Assembly (NCBI GenBank): GCA_017428115.1
Contig: JAFRRK010000035.1
Span: 1 to 34,495, forward strand
DNA length: 34,495 nucleotides
Origin: Bacteroidales bacterium
GTDB lineage: Bacteria > Bacteroidota > Bacteroidia > Bacteroidales > P3
Direction of reading: 5' to 3'
Shown here: one piece after another, positions 1 through 6,592 of the stretch
How the letters are laid out: each line of letters begins with the position of its first letter
Position numbering within the stretch: the first letter of the stretch is position 1
The notes under the pieces: generated by a model
What the model was told of the DNA's origin: nothing
Databases searched by the model: none
Seen by the model: only the letters and a program-made list of their open reading frames with translations
Program-made: the position numbers and the translations under genes

Positions 1-191
1 CCCACCGGCACGCTCCGGAACTCTCTCTCGACCACTCCGGATCGGATTACGTGCCTGCTTCCGCATTTGGCACAATAAAACTCGTTCTTCTTCGTTCTTA
101 CATACAGTACGGCTACAGATCCGCTGTACTTGGCACAGGTGTACACCTGCTCCCTGATGCCCATCAAATGGTACATATCACTTGGGTTCAT
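1..191 (-). CDS. ISL3-like transposase, N-terminal part (runs off window)
   Basis: Reading the minus strand from the ATG at 191 gives 63 codons, open to the window edge. The peptide begins MNPSDMYHLMGI and carries a zinc-ribbon-like module: Cys19, then the pair Cys39 and Cys42 (CAKCGS), followed by a basic stretch (RHVIRSGVVEREFRSVPVG). This matches the N-terminal zinc-binding region of ISL3-family transposases, which bind the element's ends before the DDE catalytic domain. The catalytic domain would lie beyond base 1, so I cannot say whether the element is intact. The family call rests on this short motif and its position at the head of the ORF. The plus-strand reading of the same bases is a shadow. 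Confidence 0.6.
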   Translation of the reverse strand, partial: MNPSDMYHLMGIREQVYTCAKYSGSVAVLYVRTKKNEFYCAKCGSRHVIRSGVVEREFRSVPV

Positions 192-237
192 CTTTTTATG
201 TTTTTTTTTGTTCATTACCAAAACGTTGATGGACCCC
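192..237. mobile_element. Probable terminal part of the ISL3-like element
   Basis: This is the leader between the transposase start and the neighbouring ATPase remnant. It contains a T-run and, read on the minus strand, begins GGGGTCCATCAACGTTTTGG near base 237. A G-rich start of this kind would suit an ISL3 inverted-repeat end, but the partner repeat lies outside the window, so the exact boundary and the 8-bp target duplication cannot be verified. Confidence 0.3.
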
Positions 238-470
238 TTCTTCGTATGTCACCTACGCATTTTTCGGAAGAACCTTTTTTGGCTCTTGCTCGCTGTGGCG
301 GGACGGTGACCACTGCCAATCTACAAGCCATGCTTGGAAAGAAAGGCCCAGCTATCCAGCCTTATCGTAAACGTCTTATTGAGGCGGGAGTAATTGAGGC
401 ACCTCGTAGAGGCGAGTTGGTGTTTGCCGTACCCTATTTATCGGAGTATTTGCTGAAAGGAGTACTATAA
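238..470 (+). pseudogene. 3' remnant of an AAA-family ATPase gene
   Basis: Only about 75 residues of recognisable protein remain, from around the ATG at 246 (MSPTHFSEEP) to the TAA at 468. The pattern is a winged-helix C-terminus: a helix containing FLALARCGG, a turn TVTTANLQAMLG, a recognition-like helix PYRKRLIEAGVI, and a wing APRRGELVFAVPYLSEYLL. This is typical of the tail of large archaeal-type AAA ATPases common in Bacteroidota. The Walker A and B motifs expected several hundred residues upstream are absent; the DNA upstream is instead the transposase gene on the other strand. The simplest reading is a gene cut by insertion of the element. The open frame continuing upstream from 51 is transposon sequence and probably not meaningful. 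Confidence 0.5.
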
Positions 471-735
471 TATGTTCAACAATCGATCCCTTATTGGGTT
501 TATAATTCAGATTGGCGTGCGTGTGTCATCACAAAAAATGATTATTCTCTGTAGCGCTTTGATGTTCCCCGCTATGGGTACGTATTTGATTAGGGTAAGC
601 ATCATACCTAACAGCAGGGTGGTGGTGATTTGGTGAGAATCAGTAGTTGTGATAGTCGAATAAAGAAACATAGCGAGGTTAGAGGACTTCACTTGGTTTT
701 CCTCTTGTATTGTTAACCATCTGGTTGTTGAAAGT

Positions 736-937
736 CAGCCCAACGGACTGAAACGGATACAGCCCAATGGCGAATCCTTGGGTGGACCTTATGTTTCACC
801 GCAACGGGCAGCTTTTAGGGCTGCCACACGATTGAGGCACTATTTATTGTGTTGCAGTCCTTCAGGCTGCGGTCTGTCCCTGCCCGAAAACGTATGGCAA
901 TGCAATACGCTATATCTGTTAGAGCACTCTGTGCTCT
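736..937. repeat. Hairpin-rich intergenic repeat, Bacteroidota type
   Basis: Four short stems follow one another: CCCAA/TTGGG (763-767 with 778-782), GGCAGC/GCTGCC (807-812 with 820-825), GCAGTC/GGCTGC (854-859 with 865-870, one G-U pair) and AGAGCAC/GTGCTCT (921-927 with 931-937). The phrase around 741-780, with CCCAACGG, CTGAAAC and AGCCCAATGGCGAATCCTTGGG, resembles a degenerate repeat I recall from intergenic regions of many Bacteroidales. That family link is from memory and needs a search. No transposase of a REP-associated type lies nearby. Confidence 0.45.
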
Positions 938-980
938 TTGTTGCGTTACAAAAATGGTAGTGGGTTGGCATGATAGAATA

Positions 981-1007
981 AAAGCGAGACCGGTGGGGTC
1001 TCGCTTT
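981..1007 (-). terminator. Hairpin terminator downstream of panC
   Basis: A perfect 11-bp stem, AAAGCGAGACC paired with GGTCTCGCTTT, encloses a 5-base loop at 992-996. On the minus strand it follows the panC stop by about 40 bases and ends in TTTTATT, so it fits an intrinsic terminator for the minus-strand genes. Confidence 0.7.
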
Positions 1008-1046
1008 AATGTTTGGTGTCGGTAGTATAATTATATTGTCGCAGAC

Positions 1047-1928
1047 TTATTGCTCTTCGGGGCGGAAGCGGACGACGTCGATGAGGCGGACACCGTCGAG
1101 CCAGACAGCGATACATCCGACGATGCCGGTGGAGTCGTTCCAGTCGGTGATAGGCTGGAGGGTGGTGTCGTCGACTATCTCGAAGTATTCAGGCTCGAAG
1201 CGTAAGCCCTCTTTGAGGGGGTTCACCTCATGGAAGGAGCTGAGGGTGTCCATGACCCACAGCTGGACAGTCTCGACATCCTCGTAGTCGGACATTTCGA
1301 CGGCTTGTTGGAGGGTGGCGTAGATGGTGGGGGCGATGGCGCGGGCTTCGGGGCTTAGGCGCATGTTGCGGCTGCTGAGTGCGAGGCCGTCGTCGGCACG
1401 GACGATGGGGCAGGGGACTAGCTCGATGGGGTATTTGATCTGTTCTAGTAGGTTGCGGATGATGGCTATTTGCTGGAAGTCTTTTTCGCCGAAGTAGGCA
1501 CGGTTGGGTTGTGCTAGGTCGAAGAGGCGGCGCACTACCACTGCCACGCCTGAGAAATGGCCTGGGCGGCGTGGTCCCTCCATTACCTCCTCGATGGGTC
1601 CGAAGTGGTAGACGGTGGTGACGGGTTCGGGGTACATCTCTTCAACTGTAGGGACGAAGGCAATGTCGGCACCGGCGGCTGCCAGCTTCTCGCAGTCGGC
1701 TTCAACGGTACGGGGATATTTGGCAAGGTCCTCCTTGTTGTTGAACTGGATGGGGTTGACAAAGACGCTGACGACGACGATGTCGTTCTCTTTGCGTGCT
1801 CGGTTGACGAGCGAGAGGTGCCCGTCGTGGAGGGCGCCCATGGTTGGGACAAGGCCGATGGTTTTATTGGCCTGTTTGGCTTGCTGTATGGCAGCGGTGA
1901 GAGCGGCTGCGGTTGTGATTGTTTGCAT
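1047..1928 (-). CDS. panC: Pantothenate synthetase (pantoate-beta-alanine ligase)
   Basis: This cytoplasmic enzyme joins pantoate and beta-alanine with ATP, via a pantoyl-adenylate, in the last step of vitamin B5 synthesis. The 293-residue product has the family landmarks in order: VPTMGALHDGHLSL with the nucleotide-binding HDGH at residues 34-37, VSVFVNPIQFN, YFGEKDFQQIAIIRN, and the KMSKS-like region DDGLALSSRNMRLS. It is slightly longer than the usual 280 or so residues because of a C-terminal extension ending RFRPEEQ. The start chosen is MQTITTAAALTAA, which aligns with normal PanC N-termini. It is the last gene of a minus-strand group and is followed by a strong hairpin terminator. No panB or panD is in view. 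Confidence 0.95.
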   Translation of the reverse strand: MQTITTAAALTAAIQQAKQANKTIGLVPTMGALHDGHLSLVNRARKENDIVVVSVFVNPIQFNNKEDLAKYPRTVEADCEKLAAAGADIAFVPTVEEMYPEPVTTVYHFGPIEEVMEGPRRPGHFSGVAVVVRRLFDLAQPNRAYFGEKDFQQIAIIRNLLEQIKYPIELVPCPIVRADDGLALSSRNMRLSPEARAIAPTIYATLQQAVEMSDYEDVETVQLWVMDTLSSFHEVNPLKEGLRFEPEYFEIVDDTTLQPITDWNDSTGIVGCIAVWLDGVRLIDVVRFRPEEQ

Positions 1929-1986
1929 TAGAAGGGTCGATTGTTAAATGTTTAATAATGAGAAGTTATAGGGAATTGTGTGTGGT

Positions 1987-2484
1987 TTATTGTTTGTCGG
2001 GGTTGTTGTCGTCGATGATTTCGTAGGATGAGAATCCTTCTTCGTCTGTGTCGGTGTGTGGGTCGTGGTGGGACTCGGGGTGTTGGTATTCGGGGCGGCG
2101 CATGAGTCGGTTAGGGATTTCGAGGAGGTAGTCGAAGAGGGTGAGGAGAAGGCTGAAGAGTAGTGCGCTCCAGAAACCGTTCACATGGAAGGAGCTGACA
2201 AGCCCAGAGGCTAGCAGGATGATGACGGCATTGATGATGAGGAGAAAGAGCCCCATGCTGAAGATGGTGAAGGGTAGGGTGATGACGATGAGGATGGGGC
2301 GAATGAAACTGTTGAGAAGTGCTATCACAATGGCTGTGAGGATGGCAGTACCCACGGAGTCGATATTTACGCCTGGCAGCACATAGGCTGCCAAGATGGT
2401 GGCGAGGGTCATTACCACGGTTTGGGCTAGGAAACCGAATCGACCAGAGTAGAGCTCTTGAGGACTGCGAAGGGTGATTTTCAT
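1987..2484 (-). CDS. Four-helix 'phage holin family' membrane protein (YvlD-like)
   Basis: The 165-residue protein has four closely spaced hydrophobic helices: around residues 22-37 (TVVMTLATILAAYVLPG), 43-60, 65-92 (including FTIFSMGLFLLIINAVII), and 105-122 (WSALLFSLLLTLFDYLL). An Asn-Arg-rich cytosolic tail ends in a strongly acidic, His/Asp-rich segment. This matches the widespread four-TM family annotated as phage holin superfamily IV or DUF360 (YvlD). Despite the name, such proteins usually lie in ordinary chromosomal contexts, as here between panC and tsaC, and there is no phage signature around it. Its physiological role is unknown. Confidence 0.8.
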   Translation of the reverse strand: MKITLRSPQELYSGRFGFLAQTVVMTLATILAAYVLPGVNIDSVGTAILTAIVIALLNSFIRPILIVITLPFTIFSMGLFLLIINAVIILLASGLVSSFHVNGFWSALLFSLLLTLFDYLLEIPNRLMRRPEYQHPESHHDPHTDTDEEGFSSYEIIDDNNPDKQ

Positions 2485-2495
2485 GGCAGATAGGG

Positions 2496-3119
2496 TTAGT
2501 CTATGTTGATTATTCCTTTGCCTTGACGTATCACTTCTAGTGTGCCGCCAGAGCAGTTGATGACAGTGGAGGGTTCGTCTTCGCCAATGCCTCCATCGAC
2601 TACTAGGTCGATGCGGTTGCCAAACGACTCGTGAATGAGTTCGGGGTCGGTGAGGTATTCGGTTTCTTGCTCACTATCGACCTGCCGTACGGAGGTGCCG
2701 ATGAGCGGGCATCCGAGGGCTTCAACAATGGCCTGTAGGATGGGGTTGGCGGGTACGCGGACTCCAATGGTTTTGTTGGGGTTGAGATAGTTGCGTGGCA
2801 CATTGTTGTTGGCATCCATGATGAAAGTGTAGGGACCGGGTAGGCAGCTGCGCAGCAGGGCGTAGGTGTCTTTGTCCATGGGGCGTACATATTCGGATGC
2901 CATGCTCAGAGAGGCGCATAGCATGGAGTATTTGGCTTTTTTGAGAGAAAAGCCCTTGAGCTGTGCGATGGCCTCGACGGAGCGTTTGAACTCCATGCTG
3001 CAGGCGAAAGCGTAGAGTGTGTCGGTGGGAACGACTGCAATGCCGCCTTGTTGGAGCAGGTCGACCACGCGGCGCACCTCGCGTGGATTGGGGTTGTCGG
3101 TGTATATTTTCGTAATCAT
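2496..3119 (-). CDS. L-threonylcarbamoyladenylate synthase (TsaC/YrdC/Sua5 family)
   Basis: The enzyme makes threonylcarbamoyl-AMP from threonine, bicarbonate and ATP, the first step of the t6A37 modification of ANN-decoding tRNAs. The 207-residue product is a single YrdC domain: GGIAVVPTDTLYAFAC near the N-terminus, IAQLKGFSLKKAKYSMLCASL for the basic nucleotide-binding patch, LLRSCLPGPYTFIM, TIGVRVPANP and the C-terminal VDGGIGEDEPSTVINC. A longer frame exists (to 3185), but MITKIYTDNPNPREV is the normal N-terminus, and a promoter-like box lies immediately upstream, so I start at 3119. It lacks the C-terminal Sua5 domain. Gene symbols tsaC, ywlC and yciO are all used for this family. Confidence 0.85.
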   Translation of the reverse strand: MITKIYTDNPNPREVRRVVDLLQQGGIAVVPTDTLYAFACSMEFKRSVEAIAQLKGFSLKKAKYSMLCASLSMASEYVRPMDKDTYALLRSCLPGPYTFIMDANNNVPRNYLNPNKTIGVRVPANPILQAIVEALGCPLIGTSVRQVDSEQETEYLTDPELIHESFGNRIDLVVDGGIGEDEPSTVINCSGGTLEVIRQGKGIINID

Positions 3120-3128
3120 TTGAGCGTG

Positions 3129-3136
3129 CAAAAGTA
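3129..3136 (-). promoter_or_regulatory. Candidate -7 box (TACTTTTG) for the tsaC-type gene
   Basis: On the minus strand TACTTTTG matches the Bacteroidota -7 consensus TAnnTTTG, and the context TTCGTACTTTTGCA is identical to that of the better-supported glnA promoter in this window. No clear TTTG element lies 19-21 bases upstream. The box ends only 9 bases before the start codon. Confidence 0.4.
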
Positions 3137-3192
3137 CGAAGTTTTTTTGAATTGCTATACTTTTTTTATGGAAATGTCGTTTCATAGGCGTT

Positions 3193-4494
3193 ATGAAGAA
3201 ATTGTTTTTGCTCTTTAGCCTGCTGGGATGCCTATGTGCTGGAGGCGTGTCGCAGGCTCAGAATGTGAGGTTTAAAAAATGTTTTGAGGACTACACTCTC
3301 AGGATTGACTACCATCGTGTAGGCAATCGTCAGCACGACACGGTGTATGTGGTAGGTGTGGAAAGAATAAAGGGTTGGGCGGGTTCGCTCACGCAACTGA
3401 TAGACCCTTTTGACAATGGTGATTATCGGGTGGTGGTGTGTGATGGTGCCAGCGGTCAGCCGCTGTACAGCCGAGGCTACAACAGCCTGTTTCATGAGTA
3501 TCGCGACACACCCCAGGGCAAGGATAGCATAGCCTGTTTCGAAGAGGTGCTCCGCCTGCCATGGCCCAAGAAAAGGGTCGAGATTTGTTTCCAGAAACGT
3601 GGGGAAGACCAGCAATACTACACTCAGTATTATTATAGTTTCAGTCCCGACTCGGCATTGGATAAGTTGGTGCGTGAATCATGGGTAAGGGTAGAAAGTC
3701 CGGTGCGGCTGCAATATAAGGGCGACAGCCATAAGAAGATAGATGTGGTCATCGTGCCAGAGGGTTATGGCCCTGCCGACACGGCGAAGATGATGCGGGA
3801 TATGGCGACGTTTTGCGACTATCTGCTAGGGCAGGAGCCATTCAGTAGTAGACGTGCTGATTTTAATGTGTGGGGAGTGCGCCTTACGGGTGAGGCTTCG
3901 GGTATTACCGATCCCAAGAGGGGGATACAGGTGAACAGCCTTGTCGGTGCATCTTACAACACTTTCGGTTCCGACCGTTATCTGATGACTACACGGCTGT
4001 TTAAGCTGCATGTTGCCATTGGGTCGACACCTTGCGACCATATTATCATTATGGCCAATAGCACCACTTACGGTGGTGGGGCTATTTATAATTTCTATGC
4101 CATGAGCTCGCTCAACGAGATGGCTTATATGGTTCTTCCACATGAGTTGGGACACAGCATCGGGGGATTGGCTGACGAGTATGTGGATGAGTTATTGAGC
4201 TACGGCGATATGCACTCACTGACTGTTGAACCTACCGAGCCTAATATCACCACATTGGTCGATTTCGCCTCCAAATGGGCTGCAATGTTACCCGAAGGGT
4301 GTGCTGTACCCACCCCGTTTGACAAGAGTGTTCCGCGAACCGAGAACGGGCCACTGGGGGTCTATGAGGGGGCGGGCTATCACAGCAAAGGCATCTATCG
4401 TCCCACTATGCACTGCATGATGAGGGACTATGCTCCCTTCTGCCCAGTATGTGCCCGGAGGCTTAACGATATTTTTGACCTTTACACGAAATAA
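3193..4494 (+). CDS. Secreted M64 family metallopeptidase (IgA-peptidase-like)
   Basis: The 433-residue protein begins with a signal peptide (MKKLFLLFSLLGCLCAGGVSQAQ). An N-terminal beta-rich domain follows, then a peptidase domain opening with IDVVIVPEGYGPADTAKM. The zinc site is explicit: HELGH at residues 317-321 and, six residues after the second His, Asp328-Glu329 (HSIGGLADEY), the HExxHxxGxxxDE arrangement of peptidase family M64. The family is named after the Clostridium ramosum IgA protease, but most Bacteroidota members have no known substrate. The C-terminus (CPVCARRLNDIFDLYTK) is Cys-containing and does not look like a type IX secretion sorting domain, so a periplasmic location is likely. 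It leads a plus-strand gene run and is 28 bases from the next start. Confidence 0.85.
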   Translation: MKKLFLLFSLLGCLCAGGVSQAQNVRFKKCFEDYTLRIDYHRVGNRQHDTVYVVGVERIKGWAGSLTQLIDPFDNGDYRVVVCDGASGQPLYSRGYNSLFHEYRDTPQGKDSIACFEEVLRLPWPKKRVEICFQKRGEDQQYYTQYYYSFSPDSALDKLVRESWVRVESPVRLQYKGDSHKKIDVVIVPEGYGPADTAKMMRDMATFCDYLLGQEPFSSRRADFNVWGVRLTGEASGITDPKRGIQVNSLVGASYNTFGSDRYLMTTRLFKLHVAIGSTPCDHIIIMANSTTYGGGAIYNFYAMSSLNEMAYMVLPHELGHSIGGLADEYVDELLSYGDMHSLTVEPTEPNITTLVDFASKWAAMLPEGCAVPTPFDKSVPRTENGPLGVYEGAGYHSKGIYRPTMHCMMRDYAPFCPVCARRLNDIFDLYTK

Positions 4495-4522
4495 TAATAC
4501 ACTTTCTGCGTTACATTATTTT

Positions 4523-6013
4523 ATGCCGAAACGACCCATACACATCATGCTGCTGGCTGTCTGCCTTCTGATGTTTTTCACCACTTCCTGCTGGAAGGAG
4601 GATGAATGGATGTCAGAGGGTGTGGTGCTGGATTTTTCGTGCGACACCATGGCATTCGATACGGTATTTACCCAGAGTGGTTCTACCACCAGACAATTTA
4701 AGGTCTATAATCGTACGGCAACCCCGGTGCGCATCAACGAGGTGACTCTTGAGGGGGGAAGAGCATCGCGTTTTCGCCTTAATGTGGATGGCGACACCAA
4801 TATGGTGGCACGGAATGTATGTATAGCTGCTGGCGACAGTATCTTTGTCTTTGTGCGTGCCAATATCAATCCCAACAACTCCTCCGAGCCGTTTATTGTC
4901 GAAGATGCTGTTAGGTTTTGCCTAGACGACGGGGTGCAACGCTTGCCGCTTTCAGCATATGGACGTAATGCGGTGTACCATGTGCCTACCGATACTATTC
5001 ATGATTCCAATGGGGTCCCTCTAATAGACATGTTTGGCAACCCTTATGCATATAGCATCATCGACTGCGAACATTGGCGGCACGATTTGCCGCATATAGT
5101 TGTGGGATATGCTGTGGTCGACAGCCGCAGCACCCTGTGTCTGCAAGAAGGAGATGAGCTCTATTTTGCCAATGATGCCGTGCTGTGGGTGTACGATAGT
5201 GCCACGCTTGATGTCAGGGGTTCGGCCCAAAGGCCTGTTTTGTTCACCTCGTTGCGCCACGATGGCTGGTACGACTATCTGCCGGGCCAATGGGGCTATC
5301 TATGGCTAAGCATGGGCAGTGTGAATAACTACATAGACCATGCCATAGTGGAGAATGGCTATATGGGCATAGCCGTTGATAGCTGCGCTAACACAAATCC
5401 CACACTATGTATCAGCAACACCCAAATACGCAATCACACCTTGGCAGGGCTACGTTGCAATACCGCCTATGTGATAGGGGACAACCTCTTGGTGACCAAT
5501 TGTGGGATGGTGACGGCGGCCTTGCAATATGGTGGGTGGTACGACTTCAGCCATTGTACGTTTGCCAACTATTGGCGATACGACTCTAGGACCATTCCCA
5601 GCGTATTGGTGAGCAACTATTTCGACCATGACGAATCGAACACCCGCTACGTATGGCCTATGCAAGGCGAGGTGACCGACTGCATTATTTATGGTACGCT
5701 AGCCAACGAGCTGAATATAAGTCTTGACAGTACTCCTGTTGTTGCATTCAGCCTCGTCCACTCGCTAGTGAGGGGTGGTGAATGGGATGAGGACCCCCTC
5801 TTTGAAGACCCTGCCGAAGGGGACTACCACCTCCAGGAGGATTCCCCAGCGCAGGGCATAGGCTACCAATATCCTGAGAGTGACACTTCAAGAAGGGCCA
5901 ATAGGATAAGACCTGTCAGATTCGGCACCCTGCACCCCAGCCCTACGACTATGCCCCGACTGCCAAGGCATGTAACATACACAAAAAAAACTCAATCTAG
6001 TAATAGTCTATGA
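4523..6013 (+). CDS. Lipoprotein with predicted right-handed beta-helix
   Basis: The 496-residue product starts MPKRPIHIMLLAVCLLMFFTTSC, a lipoprotein signal with Cys23 as the lipidation site. An open frame upstream to 4430 overlaps the M64 gene and is not used. After the anchor comes an immunoglobulin-like region (VLDFSCDTMAFDTVFTQSGS, RQFKVYNRTATPVRINEV), then a long segment with repeated short strands and Asn/Cys turns (VDSRSTLCLQEGDELYF, GSAQRPVLFTSL, VENGYMGIAVDS, NTQIRNHTLAGLRCN) suggesting a parallel beta-helix. It ends in a conserved tail, DSPAQGIGYQYPE. I recognise it as a Bacteroidota lipoprotein family of unknown function. Its stop overlaps the ruvA start (ATGA), so the two are probably translationally coupled. 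Confidence 0.75.
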   Translation: MPKRPIHIMLLAVCLLMFFTTSCWKEDEWMSEGVVLDFSCDTMAFDTVFTQSGSTTRQFKVYNRTATPVRINEVTLEGGRASRFRLNVDGDTNMVARNVCIAAGDSIFVFVRANINPNNSSEPFIVEDAVRFCLDDGVQRLPLSAYGRNAVYHVPTDTIHDSNGVPLIDMFGNPYAYSIIDCEHWRHDLPHIVVGYAVVDSRSTLCLQEGDELYFANDAVLWVYDSATLDVRGSAQRPVLFTSLRHDGWYDYLPGQWGYLWLSMGSVNNYIDHAIVENGYMGIAVDSCANTNPTLCISNTQIRNHTLAGLRCNTAYVIGDNLLVTNCGMVTAALQYGGWYDFSHCTFANYWRYDSRTIPSVLVSNYFDHDESNTRYVWPMQGEVTDCIIYGTLANELNISLDSTPVVAFSLVHSLVRGGEWDEDPLFEDPAEGDYHLQEDSPAQGIGYQYPESDTSRRANRIRPVRFGTLHPSPTTMPRLPRHVTYTKKTQSSNSL

Positions 6014-6579
6014 TAGAATACCTCTCTGGAAAACTAGCCTCACTTACCGCTGCCAACGCTGTCATCGACTGCGGAGGTGTCGGCTACCTGTTGGAGATAA
6101 CCCTCACCACATATAGCGCCATACAGACCAAGGAAGAGGTGCGCCTGTGGGTACATGAGGTGATACGCGAAGATGCCTATCAGCTTTATGGCTTCTACTC
6201 CACCGCCGAGCGCGACATGTTTCGTCTCCTGCTGGGTGTGAATGGCGTAGGGGCGGCAACGGCCCGCATGATGCTTTCATCCCTCAGTGTCGATGAACTG
6301 GCGGGTGCTATTTCGGCACAAGATGACAAACAGCTCAAGCGTGTCAAGGGAGTCGGTGCCAAAACAGCCCAGCGCATTGTATTGGAATTGCAGGACAAAG
6401 TGTCGGGCACGGCATCATATATGGCGCCTACCGCAGTGGCAAGCCTTAACAAAGAGGAGGCTCTCAGCGCCTTGGTGATGCTTGGATTTCCCAAAGCGGC
6501 AGCCGACAAAGTGCTTCAGCCGCTCGATGCTACCCTCTCAGTCGAAGAACTTATCAAACAAGCCCTACAAAAATTATAA
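6010..6579 (+). CDS. ruvA: Holliday junction branch migration protein RuvA
   Basis: RuvA binds four-way DNA junctions as a tetramer and loads the RuvB motor for branch migration in recombinational repair. The 189-residue protein shows the N-terminal OB-fold (MIEYLSGKL, DCGGVGYLLEI, WVHEVIREDAYQLYGF), the two helix-hairpin-helix motifs (LLGVNGVGAATARMML and LKRVKGVGAKTAQRIVLEL), and the small C-terminal domain that contacts RuvB (EEALSALVMLGFPKAAADKVL). Length is normal. The start overlaps the stop of the upstream lipoprotein gene by four bases, and sprA begins within about 15 bases of its stop. ruvB is not in the window. Confidence 0.97.
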   Translation: MIEYLSGKLASLTAANAVIDCGGVGYLLEITLTTYSAIQTKEEVRLWVHEVIREDAYQLYGFYSTAERDMFRLLLGVNGVGAATARMMLSSLSVDELAGAISAQDDKQLKRVKGVGAKTAQRIVLELQDKVSGTASYMAPTAVASLNKEEALSALVMLGFPKAAADKVLQPLDATLSVEELIKQALQKL

Positions 6580-6592
6580 CCTTCACACTCCA

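Larger units (their letters stand above)
471..1046. other. Non-coding gap of about 575 bases with a hairpin-rich segment
   Basis: I see no convincing gene here. A 61-codon minus-strand frame (507-692) has two hydrophobic stretches but no recognisable family, and I do not call it. From about 735 to 940 the sequence holds a series of small hairpins (annotated separately), and the gap ends with the terminator hairpin of panC. The frame at 778-960 is a translation of the hairpin repeat. Confidence 0.6.

Noticed and set aside
51..245. Upstream part of the plus-strand open frame joined to the ATPase remnant
   Set aside because: The same bases encode the transposase N-terminus on the other strand, and the plus-strand peptide has no family resemblance before about residue 62.
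778..960. 60-codon plus-strand frame
   Set aside because: It is a translation of the hairpin repeat; its composition follows the repeat rather than a protein.
1987..2484. Prophage signal suggested by the 'phage holin family' name
   Set aside because: No lysin, capsid, integrase or attachment site is nearby; the family is mostly chromosomal and the neighbours are housekeeping genes.
3193..4494. Possible type IX secretion cargo because sprA is close
   Set aside because: The C-terminus lacks the beta-sandwich sorting domain pattern; it ends in a Cys-containing helix.
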